From Sorangium cellulosum So0157-2 (lineage in GTDB: Bacteria > Myxococcota_A > Polyangia > Polyangiales > Polyangiaceae): a stretch of 64,000 nt of DNA. The stretch spans positions 14,054,501-14,118,500 of the forward strand of contig NC_021658.1 of the NCBI RefSeq assembly GCF_000418325.1, in the 5' to 3' direction. The number at the start of each line of letters is the position of its first letter. Position 1 is the stretch's first letter. The translations under genes and the position numbers were made by a program. The notes under the pieces are model-generated. The model had not been told where the DNA came from. It ran no database searches and was given only the letters and a program-made list of their open reading frames with translations. This document shows positions 21,326-29,265 of the stretch, in pieces.

Positions 21326-22420
21326 TCAGCAGGTGGCCCCGATGCAGGCCGCGACCTCGACGGCGCACTGGTCCTGGATGCAGTCGAAGTCGCCGTTGCA
21401 GACGGGGAGCAACGGGAGGGCGCACGTCATGACCTGATCGACGAAGAACTGGACGTCGGCGCAGCCCCGCGACACGCAGCTCGAGACGCACGCCAGGCTG
21501 AAGGCGGGGGGCGACTGCGCGAGATCGATGCACCGGGAGGCGCAGGTGATCACCTCCAGGCAGTCCGCGGGCTCGCACGCGCCGCAGTCCGCCGGACAGT
21601 TGGAGCACGTCTCGAAGCTCTCGCAGACGCCGTTCGGGCACACCGAGCACACGCCGCAGTCGCGCTGGCACGACGCGCACGTCTCCGTCCCCGAGCAGGC
21701 GCCGTCGCCGCAGGAGGCGCAGGCGCCGCAGTCCGCGGGGCACGAGAAGCAGCTCTCGAGCCCGACGTTGCACACCCCGTTGCCGCAGGAGGCGCAGGCG
21801 CCGCAGTCGGGGGCGCACGAGGAGCAGTCCTCCGGCGCCGCGCAGAGGCCGTCGCCGCAGCCCTCGCACACGCCGCAGTCGGCCGGGCACGTGAGGCACG
21901 TGTCGGCGCCGCCGCACACGCCGTCGCCGCAGCTGGGACACGGGCCGCAGTCGTTCGGACAGCTCGCGCACGACTCGCTCGCCTCGTCGCAGGCGCCGTC
22001 GCCGCAGCTCGGGCAGAGGCCGCAGTCCGAGGCGCAGTTGCCGCAGTTCTCGGGGGCGGCGCAGGCGCCGTCGCCGCACGCCCCGCAGACGCCGCAGTCG
22101 CTCGAGCAGCTCGCGCACGACTCGGCGCCGTCGCAGGCGCCGTCGCCGCACCCCTGGCAGAGGCCGCAGTCCGGGGCGCAGCTCCCGCAGTCCTCCGCGC
22201 CGTCGCAGACGCCGTCGCCGCACGCCGCCGAGGGCCAGCCGCCGGACGCGGCGGGATCCTCCCACGCCTCGGTGCGGCCGCAGCCCGCTCCGAGCCCGGC
22301 GCCCGCGGCGGCGACGAGCGCCGACCAGGCGAGCGCGCGCGCGGAGAACGCGGAGAAGAAGATGCCAGGGCGACGCCGCCCGGACCGCGGCAGGAAGCTC
22401 AGCCGGCTAGTGGTACCCAT
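21326..22420 (-). CDS. Cysteine-rich repeat lipoprotein (nine CGDGxC...DCGxC repeats)
   Basis: 364 residues from the ATG at 22420 (GAGG about 10 bases upstream). A long N-terminal signal ends in a lipobox GAGLGAGC. Nine tandem units of about 23 residues follow, pattern CGDGxC-x(3-5)-E-x-C-x2-C-x3-DCGxC, each with six cysteines. The C-terminal 90 residues are a different cysteine-containing domain (CLEVITCASRCIDLAQ through CIQDQCAVEVAACIGATC). Extracellular disulphide-rich repeats of this kind occur in many myxobacterial surface proteins; binding or adhesive function is inference. The repeats create long shadow frames on the other strand. Confidence 0.85.
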   Translation of the reverse strand: MGTTSRLSFLPRSGRRRPGIFFSAFSARALAWSALVAAAGAGLGAGCGRTEAWEDPAASGGWPSAACGDGVCDGAEDCGSCAPDCGLCQGCGDGACDGAESCASCSSDCGVCGACGDGACAAPENCGNCASDCGLCPSCGDGACDEASESCASCPNDCGPCPSCGDGVCGGADTCLTCPADCGVCEGCGDGLCAAPEDCSSCAPDCGACASCGNGVCNVGLESCFSCPADCGACASCGDGACSGTETCASCQRDCGVCSVCPNGVCESFETCSNCPADCGACEPADCLEVITCASRCIDLAQSPPAFSLACVSSCVSRGCADVQFFVDQVMTCALPLLPVCNGDFDCIQDQCAVEVAACIGATC

Positions 22421-22766
22421 ACGATCGGCCTCATGCGAGATCGGGTTGGTCAGGAGGCGCGGGAGCGGCCCGCGGTCCGCGGCTGCGCCGCGCTGAGCCG
22501 TCCGCCGACGGCGTGCGGACGGAACATACCTGGAGAGCGCCCGCGCGATGGCGGCAAAGCACGGGCGCGCCGCGTTCCGCCGCGTGGTCGGGGCGATGGC
22601 GGTGGGCGGCGAGCTGCTGGGCTCGGCGTCGCGGTCGGATGGGCGGGGGCGGAGCCGCGCGGCACAAGGGCACAAAATGAAAGAGGGCGGCACCTCCGGA
22701 GAGGCGCCGCCCAAAGCGCTCCGCAGCGCGCGCTTCACGAAGGAAGCGACGCGCCGCGCAGAGGGC
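22421..22766. other. Intergenic region between two minus-strand lipoprotein genes
   Basis: 346 bp. It contains the intrinsic terminator of the upstream small lipoprotein gene (22674-22712) and presumably the promoter of the cysteine-rich lipoprotein gene. No plausible gene was seen. Confidence 0.6.
22674..22712 (-). terminator. Rho-independent terminator of the small lipoprotein gene
   Basis: On the minus strand GGGCGGC-GCCTCTCCGGAGGT-GCCGCCC forms a 7-bp GC stem with an inner CCTC/GAGG stem, followed by TCTTTCATTTT. It lies about 55 bp beyond the stop codon at 22767, in the expected position and direction. Confidence 0.7.
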
Positions 22767-22967
22767 TCACTGCTTGGGAGCCTCGGCCGGCGGGGCCGCC
22801 GCCGGGTCGGCCGGAGCCGCCGGGGCCGCCGCGGGGTCGGCCGCCGGGGCCGCCGGGTCGGCCGCCGGGGCCGCCGACGGGTCGCTCGCGGCCGGGGCGC
22901 TGCCGCCGCAGGCAACGGCGAGGGACGAGACCGACACGGCGACGAGCGCAAGAACGAGCTTGTTCAT
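22767..22967 (-). CDS. Small Ala/Pro-rich lipoprotein
   Basis: 66 residues: a signal peptide MNKLVLALVAVSVSSLAVAC with lipobox LAVAC, then a low-complexity tail built of repeated AAPAADPAAP-like units. The start ATG 22967 is fixed by GGAGG six bases upstream; a longer in-frame start at 23048 has no ribosome-binding site and would bury the signal peptide. Such short spacer-like lipoproteins are usually outer-membrane anchored and of unknown role. It is transcribed alone, with its own terminator. Confidence 0.75.
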   Translation of the reverse strand: MNKLVLALVAVSVSSLAVACGGSAPAASDPSAAPAADPAAPAADPAAAPAAPADPAAAPPAEAPKQ

Positions 22968-23265
22968 GGGATTCCTCCGAAAAAACGGGGCGGCGAGGCC
23001 ACCCCCAACCAGCAGACGTAGGAGCCGCAGTCCAAATCCGGCGGCCACCCACCCAGACGCCGCAGGGGGACAGAACGGCTCACAGTTTTTTCGATGAGCC
23101 GCCCGGGCCCCACCAGGCGTCTAGAAAACGGTGGGAGGCTCGGGGCTCTCCCGACGCTGCCCCGGACAGGAGACCGGGGCGCGGCGTGCCGCCTCGGCCC
23201 AGGGGCCGCTCCACACGCACGGCGTCTCGAACACCCAGGCTGCTCCTTTTCAGGTACACGAACCC

Positions 23266-24045
23266 ATGGCTCTGAGACCTCAGCGAGGGCGCCTGCGCCT
23301 TGTCGAACCGGCCGCCCCGGCTGCGGAGGCTCAGGCGGACGTGGGCGAGGCCGGCCCCGCCTTCGCCCCTGAGGAGCGCGGCCGGAGCGACGCCCGGTCC
23401 GGGGGCGCGCGCGCCGGGAATGCCGCGGACAGGCGCTCCGCCGTCGCGGGCGCGCCGGCGGAGCGGGGGGGAGGCCTTACGGAGCTGCCGGACGCGCAGC
23501 TCGTGGTGCTCGGCGCGCGCGGGGACGTGGGCGCGCTCGAGCAGCTCTACCGGCGGCACGCGGCCTTCGCCATCCACCTCGCGACGCGCATCGAGGGCTC
23601 GGCGCGCGACGTGGAGGACATCGTGCACGACGCGTTCCTCCGCGCCTTCGAGCGCCTGGGCGACCTCGTCGACCCGGCCGCCTTCCGCGCCTGGCTCGGC
23701 TCGATCGTCGTCCACAAGGTCCGCTCGCGGATGCGGCGCGCGCGGCTGCTCGGGATGCTCGGGATGGGCAAGTCGAGCGAGCCGGTCGATCTCGACGCGC
23801 TCGCGAGCCCGGCCGCCTCTCCCCACGCGCGCGCGCAGATCGCGCAGATCTACGCCCTGCTCCAGACGTTGCCGGCCGACGACCGGATCGCGTGGATCCT
23901 CCGCTCGGTCGAGGGCCACGATCTCGAGACCGTCGCGCAGATGACCGACTGCTCGCTGGCCACGGTCAAGCGGCGGATTTCACGGGCGCAACACTTCCTC
24001 GACGGTCATTTTGTGGATCCCACCAACAGCGAGGCGTCAACATGA
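23266..24045 (+). CDS. ECF-type RNA polymerase sigma factor
   Basis: 259 residues from ATG 23266 (start uncertain: the first about 70 residues are low-complexity and further in-frame starts exist). Region 2: LGARGDVGALEQLYRRHAAF ... DVEDIVHDAFLRAFERL. Region 4: LQTLPADDRIAWILRSVEGH, then the helix-turn-helix DLETVAQMTDCSLATVKRRI. Its stop overlaps the start of the FecR-TPR gene (ATGA), so the two are translationally coupled. In FecR-type systems the partner senses and relays a signal to the sigma factor; here the partner is a single-span protein rather than a TonB-receptor system. Confidence 0.88.
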   Translation: MALRPQRGRLRLVEPAAPAAEAQADVGEAGPAFAPEERGRSDARSGGARAGNAADRRSAVAGAPAERGGGLTELPDAQLVVLGARGDVGALEQLYRRHAAFAIHLATRIEGSARDVEDIVHDAFLRAFERLGDLVDPAAFRAWLGSIVVHKVRSRMRRARLLGMLGMGKSSEPVDLDALASPAASPHARAQIAQIYALLQTLPADDRIAWILRSVEGHDLETVAQMTDCSLATVKRRISRAQHFLDGHFVDPTNSEAST

Positions 24046-25352
24046 GCCGGCGAGGGCTACCCCGGATCGCTCCGGCAGATCTGCGCGACCACGCGACCGA
24101 AGAGCGGATCGCGCGCGTCTGGGACCGCATCGAGCACGACCTCGCGGCGCGCGAGCCGTCGTCGTCGCGCCGCGCGGGCGTGGCCGCGATGCTCGCGGCG
24201 GCGGCGCTCTCGGCGTTCGCCGGCGGCCTGTGGCTGGGCAAGGCGATCTGGAGCGAGGAGCAGGCCGCGACGCCGCTCACCGCCGTGGCGCCGACCGACG
24301 ACGTGCCGTCGCTGGTCGACGTATTCGCCGCGGGCTCGCGGGGGCGCACCTTCCAGCTGCCGGGCGGCGGGACGATCTCGCTCACGGCGGGCACCACCGT
24401 CGAGGTCGAGCAGGCGGACGGCGGCGCGCTGACGCTGCGGCTCGTGCAGGGCGAGGCGTGGCTCGACACCGTGAGCGGGACGCGCACGGCGGCGCTCTCG
24501 ATCGTAGCCGGGGAGGCCCGGCTCGCGGCGGCGGCGGGCAGCGTGCTGCGCGTGAGGCACAACGTCGACGACATCGACGTCAACGTCGCGGACGGGTCGG
24601 TCAAGCTCACGTCGCCGGCCGGCTCGCGGGAGCTCGGGCGCGGCGACGCCGAGAAGGGCGTGCCGATCCGGCAGCCCACGGCGGTGGTGGCGCCGCCGGA
24701 GGAGCCCCGGCGTGCCCGCGTGGCGTCGCTGCCGCGCTCGAGCGCGGAGGTCGCGCCGGTCGCGCCGCCGTCCGACGCGCCGGCGGTGGCGGCGCCGGCC
24801 GCCGCGCCCGACTGGCGTGCGCGGTACAACGCGGGCAACGTCGCCGAGGCGCTGCAGAGCCTGAAGCAGCAGAGCGGCGGCGTCGACGGCGCCATCGCCT
24901 CCGCGAAGACGGCGAGGGAGCTGATGGACCTCAGCGATCTCCTGCGCGCGAAGGGCGGCGATCTCTCCGCGGCGATGCGCGCCTTCGCGCGCGTCGTCGA
25001 GAGCTTCCCGACCGACGCGTACGCGCCGATCGCGGCCTACAAGCTCGGCGACCTCTACGCCAGCATGGGCGATCAGGCGCAGGCGGCGAAGTACCTGGAC
25101 CAGGCGCGCTCGCTGTCGCCCGAGGGCAACCTCGCGGAGGACTCGTTCTGCAAGCGCATCCGCACCGAGCTCGTCGCCGGGCGCAAGGAAGAGGCCTCGC
25201 AGATGGCCAAGGAGTACGTGGCCAAGTACCCGGACGGCCGGTGCGAGGACGTCCAGCGGCTCGTCTCGGGCGACGCGGCGGCCGAGGAGGGCGAGGAGGA
25301 GGCCGCGCCGCCCCAGCCTCCGCCCGCCCCCGACGCCAGCCCCGCGCCGTGA
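24042..25352 (+). CDS. FecR-domain membrane protein with C-terminal TPR repeats
   Basis: 436 residues. A short cytoplasmic N-terminus (to about 45) precedes one membrane segment (VAAMLAAAALSAFAGGLWLG). A FecR-like periplasmic beta domain follows, about 95-215 (FQLPGGGTISLTAGTTVEVE ... GEARLAAAAGSVLRVRHN ... VADGSVKL). After a Pro/Ala linker, TPR-like helices (about 270-420) resemble tol-pal/YbgF-type repeats (FPTDAYAPIAAYKLGDLYAS). It overlaps the sigma gene by 4 bp and is its likely anti-sigma or sensor partner. The last 70 residues recur in degraded form at 27830-28075. Confidence 0.85.
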   Translation: MSRRGLPRIAPADLRDHATEERIARVWDRIEHDLAAREPSSSRRAGVAAMLAAAALSAFAGGLWLGKAIWSEEQAATPLTAVAPTDDVPSLVDVFAAGSRGRTFQLPGGGTISLTAGTTVEVEQADGGALTLRLVQGEAWLDTVSGTRTAALSIVAGEARLAAAAGSVLRVRHNVDDIDVNVADGSVKLTSPAGSRELGRGDAEKGVPIRQPTAVVAPPEEPRRARVASLPRSSAEVAPVAPPSDAPAVAAPAAAPDWRARYNAGNVAEALQSLKQQSGGVDGAIASAKTARELMDLSDLLRAKGGDLSAAMRAFARVVESFPTDAYAPIAAYKLGDLYASMGDQAQAAKYLDQARSLSPEGNLAEDSFCKRIRTELVAGRKEEASQMAKEYVAKYPDGRCEDVQRLVSGDAAAEEGEEEAAPPQPPPAPDASPAP

Positions 25353-25425
25353 TCCGCGCGCGCCGGTCCCGGAGCGGCGCGCGGCGGCCCCGGCTCTCCG
25401 ACCGACAGGCTTGACATCCCGTAAC

Positions 25426-25439
25426 GGCTCTGCGCTTGC
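25426..25439 (+). promoter_or_regulatory. Possible sigma-54 promoter ahead of the biotin carboxylase gene
   Basis: GGCTCTGCGCTTGC has the GG-N10-GC spacing and TTGC end of a -24/-12 promoter, 25 bp before the start ATG 25465. In GC-rich DNA this could be chance. A TTGACA at 25411-25416 has no obvious partner -10. Confidence 0.2.
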
Positions 25440-25464
25440 TTGCTGCGCCGGAGAACCGCTTAGG

Positions 25465-27693
25465 ATGACCACCGCCGTCCGCACCAGCTCCCTCCCCGCT
25501 CGCAAGGACGTTCTGGCTCTCCCGTCGTGGAAGCTGGTGTTGCCGAGAGGCGGCTACGTCTCCTCGATGGAGGCGTTCACCACGGCGATGGGCCTCCCGG
25601 GGTTCTCGCTGCTCGACCTCGGCACGCTGGCCGGCGGCAAGGACGCGCACCGCCTCCTCGGGCTGCGGTACCTGATCGCCAACGGCGAGGTGTGGAGAGA
25701 GCACTTCGGCTGGCAGCGCGCGCTGGAGGCGGCGCTGCGCCGGGAGCTCCTCGGCGACGAGCGGGTGAAGGAGCTCCTGTCGGCGGCGGAGGGCCTCTTG
25801 TCGCGGATCCGGGAGGCGCGCGCGTCGATCACGCCCGAGGATCGCGGCGGGTTCGCCCGGTACCTGGAGGGCGGGCTGCTCCGGGCGCTGAAGCGCCGTG
25901 ATTTCGAGGAGGAGCGCGTCCTCAAGTTCCTGATCCTGGAGCAGGACGAGCCCTCGCTGCGCGATCAGGCGGCGGAGTTCCTGCGCTCCCGGGCCGGAGA
26001 GCTCCAGCGCGACGACGCGCAGCTGCTGGATCTCCTCTACGCCGCCGTGCACCGGCTGGACAGCTACCCCGCCACGACGGTGAGCGCGGGCCAGCTCAAG
26101 TACGTCCTCGTGGCGGACAAGGGGGAGATGGGGGTCCGGGCGACGCGCGAGGCGATCGCGCTCGGCAAGGTCCCCGTGGTCCTCTACAGCCTGAAGGACG
26201 ACGAGAACGCGCTGCAGGTGCGGATCGCGCGGGAGGGCGGCGGGTTCGCGGTGGGCCTCGAGGGGAGCTTCCGCGAGAGCTACGCGAACTACGTCCAGAT
26301 CGCGGACAAGGTGCGGGCCGAGTTCGAGCGGCGCTTCGGGGACGACTGGGAAGAGGAGCTCTCGCGCGCGGGCCTCTACCCCGGGTACGGCCCGCTCGCG
26401 GAGAACGCGGCGGCGATACGGCACTTCCGCCAGAAGAACATCGTCTTCATCGGTCCGATGCAGGACGTCGTGGAGAACGCCGGCGACAAGCGGAAATTCC
26501 GCCTGATGGCCCAGGAGTTCGACGCGACGGCGGTGACGCCGGGCCTCGTCATCGACAGCGACGATCCCGACGAGATCCAGCGGACCATCGTGGAGACGCA
26601 CGCCGCCGGGCGCTTCACCTTCCCGGGGCGCCTCAAGGCCGCGAACGGCGGCGGCGGGCGCGGGCAGGCGGTCATCCCCACCGCGGCGCAGGTGCCCCAG
26701 GCCATCCAGAAGGTCCTCGGCGAGATCAAGGCGTACAACTGGCAGCCGGGCGTGATGTTCGAGCAGAACATCCCGGAGACGATCCACCTGGAGGTGCAGG
26801 TGCTGCGGGATCGCTACGGCAACACGCGGCACTTCGGCATGCGCGACTGCAGCGAGCAGCGCGCCAGCCAGAAGATCCAGGAAGAGGCGCCGCCGGCCCT
26901 GCTCCGGCGGTACCCCGGCCTCGAGGAGCGGATCTGCGGGCTCGCCGTGCAGATCGCGGAGCGGGTGGGCTACGTGGGCGCGGGGACGGTGGAGCTGATG
27001 TTCAAGGACGGGAAGTTCTACTTCCTGGAGATGAACACGCGCATCCAGGTGGAGCACCCCGTCAGCGAGGAGAGCTACGCCATCAAGCGGAAGCGGGGCC
27101 GCGTCCCCGTGAACCTCGTCGCGTGGCAGATGCGCATCGCGGACGGGCAGGCCATCGACTTCGAGCAAGAGCACGTGGTGCAGACGCACTGCAGCCGCGA
27201 GTTCCGCATCAACGCGGAGAGCTGGAATCCGGATCTCAGGGACTCGCGGGACGGCGGGAAGGGGCTGTTCCTGCCGAACGCCGGCATCTTCGACCGCATC
27301 GTGCTCCCCGACGCCGGCGCGATCCGCGAGGCGCTCGAGGACAAGGGCCTCACCGATCTGAAGATCCGGTTCGACTGCGGCTTCGAGGCCGGGGACGTCC
27401 TGGTCAACAAGGACCCCACGTTCGGCAAGCTCATCGTCTCGGTGAGCAGCAAGGACCCGGACAAGGCCTATGAGCTCTTGCGGCTCGCGTCCCTCGAGGT
27501 GCTGAAGAAAATGAAGATCGAGGGGCGGCAGGTGCGCCCCGACGGGACGCCGATCGCGGGCTCGCCGTTCAAGACGAACCTCCAGGATCACGTCCGCATC
27601 CTGAGGCTGCCGCTGTTCAAGCGCCATTCGAGCTACGACGATCGAGGCCGCCACGTGAACTGGGTGGTGGCCGCGTTCCGCGAAGAGGCGTAG
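25465..27693 (+). CDS. Biotin carboxylase-type ATP-grasp protein with long N-terminal extension
   Basis: 742 residues from ATG 25465 (an in-frame TTG at 25411 is possible). Residues about 211-742 are a biotin carboxylase: KYVLVADKGEMGVRATREAI, HFRQKNIVFIGP, the ATP loop ANGGGGRGQAV (about 395), EQNIPETIHLEVQVL, RDCSEQRASQKIQEEAP and the active-site strand FLEMNTRIQVEHPVSEE (about 520). It would carboxylate biotin on a carrier protein for acyl-CoA or pyruvate carboxylases. The first 210 residues are an uncommon helical extension. No biotin carrier or carboxyltransferase gene is adjacent. The segment after HPVSEE differs from the usual MVTG(I/V)DLV, reading SYAIKRKRGRVPVNLV. Confidence 0.85.
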   Translation: MTTAVRTSSLPARKDVLALPSWKLVLPRGGYVSSMEAFTTAMGLPGFSLLDLGTLAGGKDAHRLLGLRYLIANGEVWREHFGWQRALEAALRRELLGDERVKELLSAAEGLLSRIREARASITPEDRGGFARYLEGGLLRALKRRDFEEERVLKFLILEQDEPSLRDQAAEFLRSRAGELQRDDAQLLDLLYAAVHRLDSYPATTVSAGQLKYVLVADKGEMGVRATREAIALGKVPVVLYSLKDDENALQVRIAREGGGFAVGLEGSFRESYANYVQIADKVRAEFERRFGDDWEEELSRAGLYPGYGPLAENAAAIRHFRQKNIVFIGPMQDVVENAGDKRKFRLMAQEFDATAVTPGLVIDSDDPDEIQRTIVETHAAGRFTFPGRLKAANGGGGRGQAVIPTAAQVPQAIQKVLGEIKAYNWQPGVMFEQNIPETIHLEVQVLRDRYGNTRHFGMRDCSEQRASQKIQEEAPPALLRRYPGLEERICGLAVQIAERVGYVGAGTVELMFKDGKFYFLEMNTRIQVEHPVSEESYAIKRKRGRVPVNLVAWQMRIADGQAIDFEQEHVVQTHCSREFRINAESWNPDLRDSRDGGKGLFLPNAGIFDRIVLPDAGAIREALEDKGLTDLKIRFDCGFEAGDVLVNKDPTFGKLIVSVSSKDPDKAYELLRLASLEVLKKMKIEGRQVRPDGTPIAGSPFKTNLQDHVRILRLPLFKRHSSYDDRGRHVNWVVAAFREEA

Positions 27694-27823
27694 CCCGGGG
27701 AGGTCGCCGCGATCGGGCGGTGGGGGGCGTCGCGAGGAGATGGCGGCCAGTCCGATCCGGAAGCGCTGAAGCATCCAGCCGGTGGACCCCCGTGCGCGGT
27801 GGACCCGGAGGTTCGGCGCGAGA

Positions 27824-28092
27824 CACGACGCGACGAAAGCGCTGGCAGCGAAATATTACGAGCGCGCGCGGTCGCCCTCGCTCGAGGGCGGCGCCGCGGT
27901 GGTGTCGTACGGCAACCGCGGCCTGGGTGACGTGGTCGCGGTCGACAAGAAAGAGGCAATTCAGACCGCAACGGGGTATGTGGCCAAGTACCCCGATGGC
28001 CGGTGCGAGGATGCCCAGCGGATCATCTCCGGCGCGGACGCGGCCGCAGCGGGAGGGCCTCCGCCGCCTGTCCCCGGCGCGCGCCCCGCGCC
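27824..28092 (+). pseudogene. Decayed partial copy of the FecR-TPR protein C-terminus
   Basis: In the frame starting at 27782, AAKYYERARSPSLEGGAA ... VAVDKKEAIQTATGYVAKYPDGRCEDAQRIISGADAAA parallels the end of the protein at 24042-25352 (AAKYLDQARSLSPEGNLA ... GRKEEASQMAKEYVAKYPDGRCEDVQRLVSGDAAA). DNA similarity continues to the old stop region: GCCCCGCGCCGTGATCCGCG at 25343-25362 versus GCCCCGCGCCGGGATCCGCG in this copy. The upstream TPR and FecR parts are absent. It is a truncated duplicate left on the far side of the biotin carboxylase gene. Confidence 0.65.
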
Positions 28093-29104
28093 GGGATCCG
28101 CGCGCGCGCGCCCTCGTCGCGCTCGTCCTCCTGCTGGGCTCCGCCGCCCCCGCCGCGGCGGCCGAGCCGCGGGCGTTCGTGGCGAGCCGCGGCCCGCCGC
28201 GGCTGCGCCCATCGAGGTGCGCGTCGCGCTGTCGCGCGGCGCGGCGGAGGAGGTCTCGAGCGTCCGCGTGCGGCGCCTGCTCGAGATCGAGCTCCCGGAC
28301 GGCGCGGCGCTCGCCGCCGAGCCGGTCGGCCCGCTCGGCGACCGCGTGGCGAACGTGTGGGTCGACCGGCCCACCGCCGCCCGCCTCGAGATCCAGGTGC
28401 GCCTCGAGGGCCGCGCGGTCGTGCGGCGGCAGATCGCCGTCTCCGGCCTCACCTCGGACGTCGCCGCGCGCCTCGTCGCGATCGCCGCCTCCGAGCTGAT
28501 CCTCGCCGAGATGCGCCGCGCGCGCGCCCCGCGGCGGCCGCCACCGCCGCGGCGCCCCACCCCGGACGAGGTCGAGCTCGCCTCGCGCGATCTCGACGCG
28601 CTGTCCGTCTCGGCCGGACCCTACGCGGCGGTCGTTTCGGGCGGGCCGCACGTGCTCGGCGGCGCCGGTCTGACGCTCGGCCTGCGGCGCCTGCGGCTCA
28701 CCGAGTCGCTGTTCGCCCGCCTGCTGGCCACCCCGTCCGGCGGCGAGACGCTGCGCTGGCTCGAGGGCGGATTCTCGGGCGACTACCGCTTCTGGCTCGC
28801 CGCCTCGTGGCGCCTGTCGATCGGCGCCGCCGCCTCGGTCGCCTCGGTCCGGCTGCCGGCCGCCGCTTCCGTCGACGGCATCGCGGGCGAGCGCGATACC
28901 TGGTCCGCCCGCGCCGGCCTCGGGCTCGGCGTGGAGACCCGGCTGGGCGGCCCCGTGTGGCTCGGGCTCACCCTGGACCCCGGCGTGGTGCTCCGGCCGG
29001 CGCCGTACGAGGCGGAAGGCGGCGCCGCGGGCGCCGTCGAGGGGGTCTGGCTGGGGGTCGGCCTGTCGCTCGCCACGGAGCGGCGCTCCTCGCCGCCGCG
29101 GTGA
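28093..29104 (+). pseudogene. Exported-protein gene with apparent frameshift near its signal peptide
   Basis: A good signal peptide (ALVALVLLLGSAAPAAAAEP, about 28114-28175) is encoded in one frame, but the mature protein (from about 28207, APIEVRVALSRGAAEEVSSV to the stop at 29102) lies in another. The mature part alternates polar and hydrophobic residues with aromatic-poor beta-like strands (ETLRWLEGGFSGDYRFWLA, RAGLGLGVETRLGGPVWLGL), suggesting an outer-membrane barrel. At the expected GTG start there is GGG, and an adjacent CG dinucleotide run is longer than at the related site near 25351. It is either a decaying gene or one with sequencing indels; I cannot distinguish these. Confidence 0.55.
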
Positions 29105-29206
29105 GCAGAGGGGCGCGCTCCCCCGCGGCGGTGCGGAGAGGGGCGCGGCGCCGCGGCGGCCGGAGCGGCCGGCGCTCCGCCCCGCGGCGGTGAGGAGAGA
29201 TGCGCG
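29101..29206. repeat. Three imperfect direct repeats (about 17 bp) downstream of the exported-protein gene
   Basis: Units GTGAGCAGAGGGGCGCG (29101-29117), GTGCGGAGAGGGGCGCG (29131-29147) and GTGAGGAGAGATGCGCG (29190-29206), each preceded by a CCGCGGCG-like block, fill the gap before the SIR2-TIR gene. The first begins inside the stop region of the preceding gene, as if the gene end had been duplicated. No function is evident. Confidence 0.6.
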
Positions 29207-29265
29207 CCTCGCCGCCGCGGCGCGGCGCCGCCTGCGGGCGCGGATCCGCGGTATCGTGCTCGTCG

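Noticed and set aside
21312..21326. Hairpin GGCCTCCGGGAGGCC as a terminator between convergent genes
   Set aside because: No T-run on either side; in GC-rich DNA such a palindrome is weak evidence.
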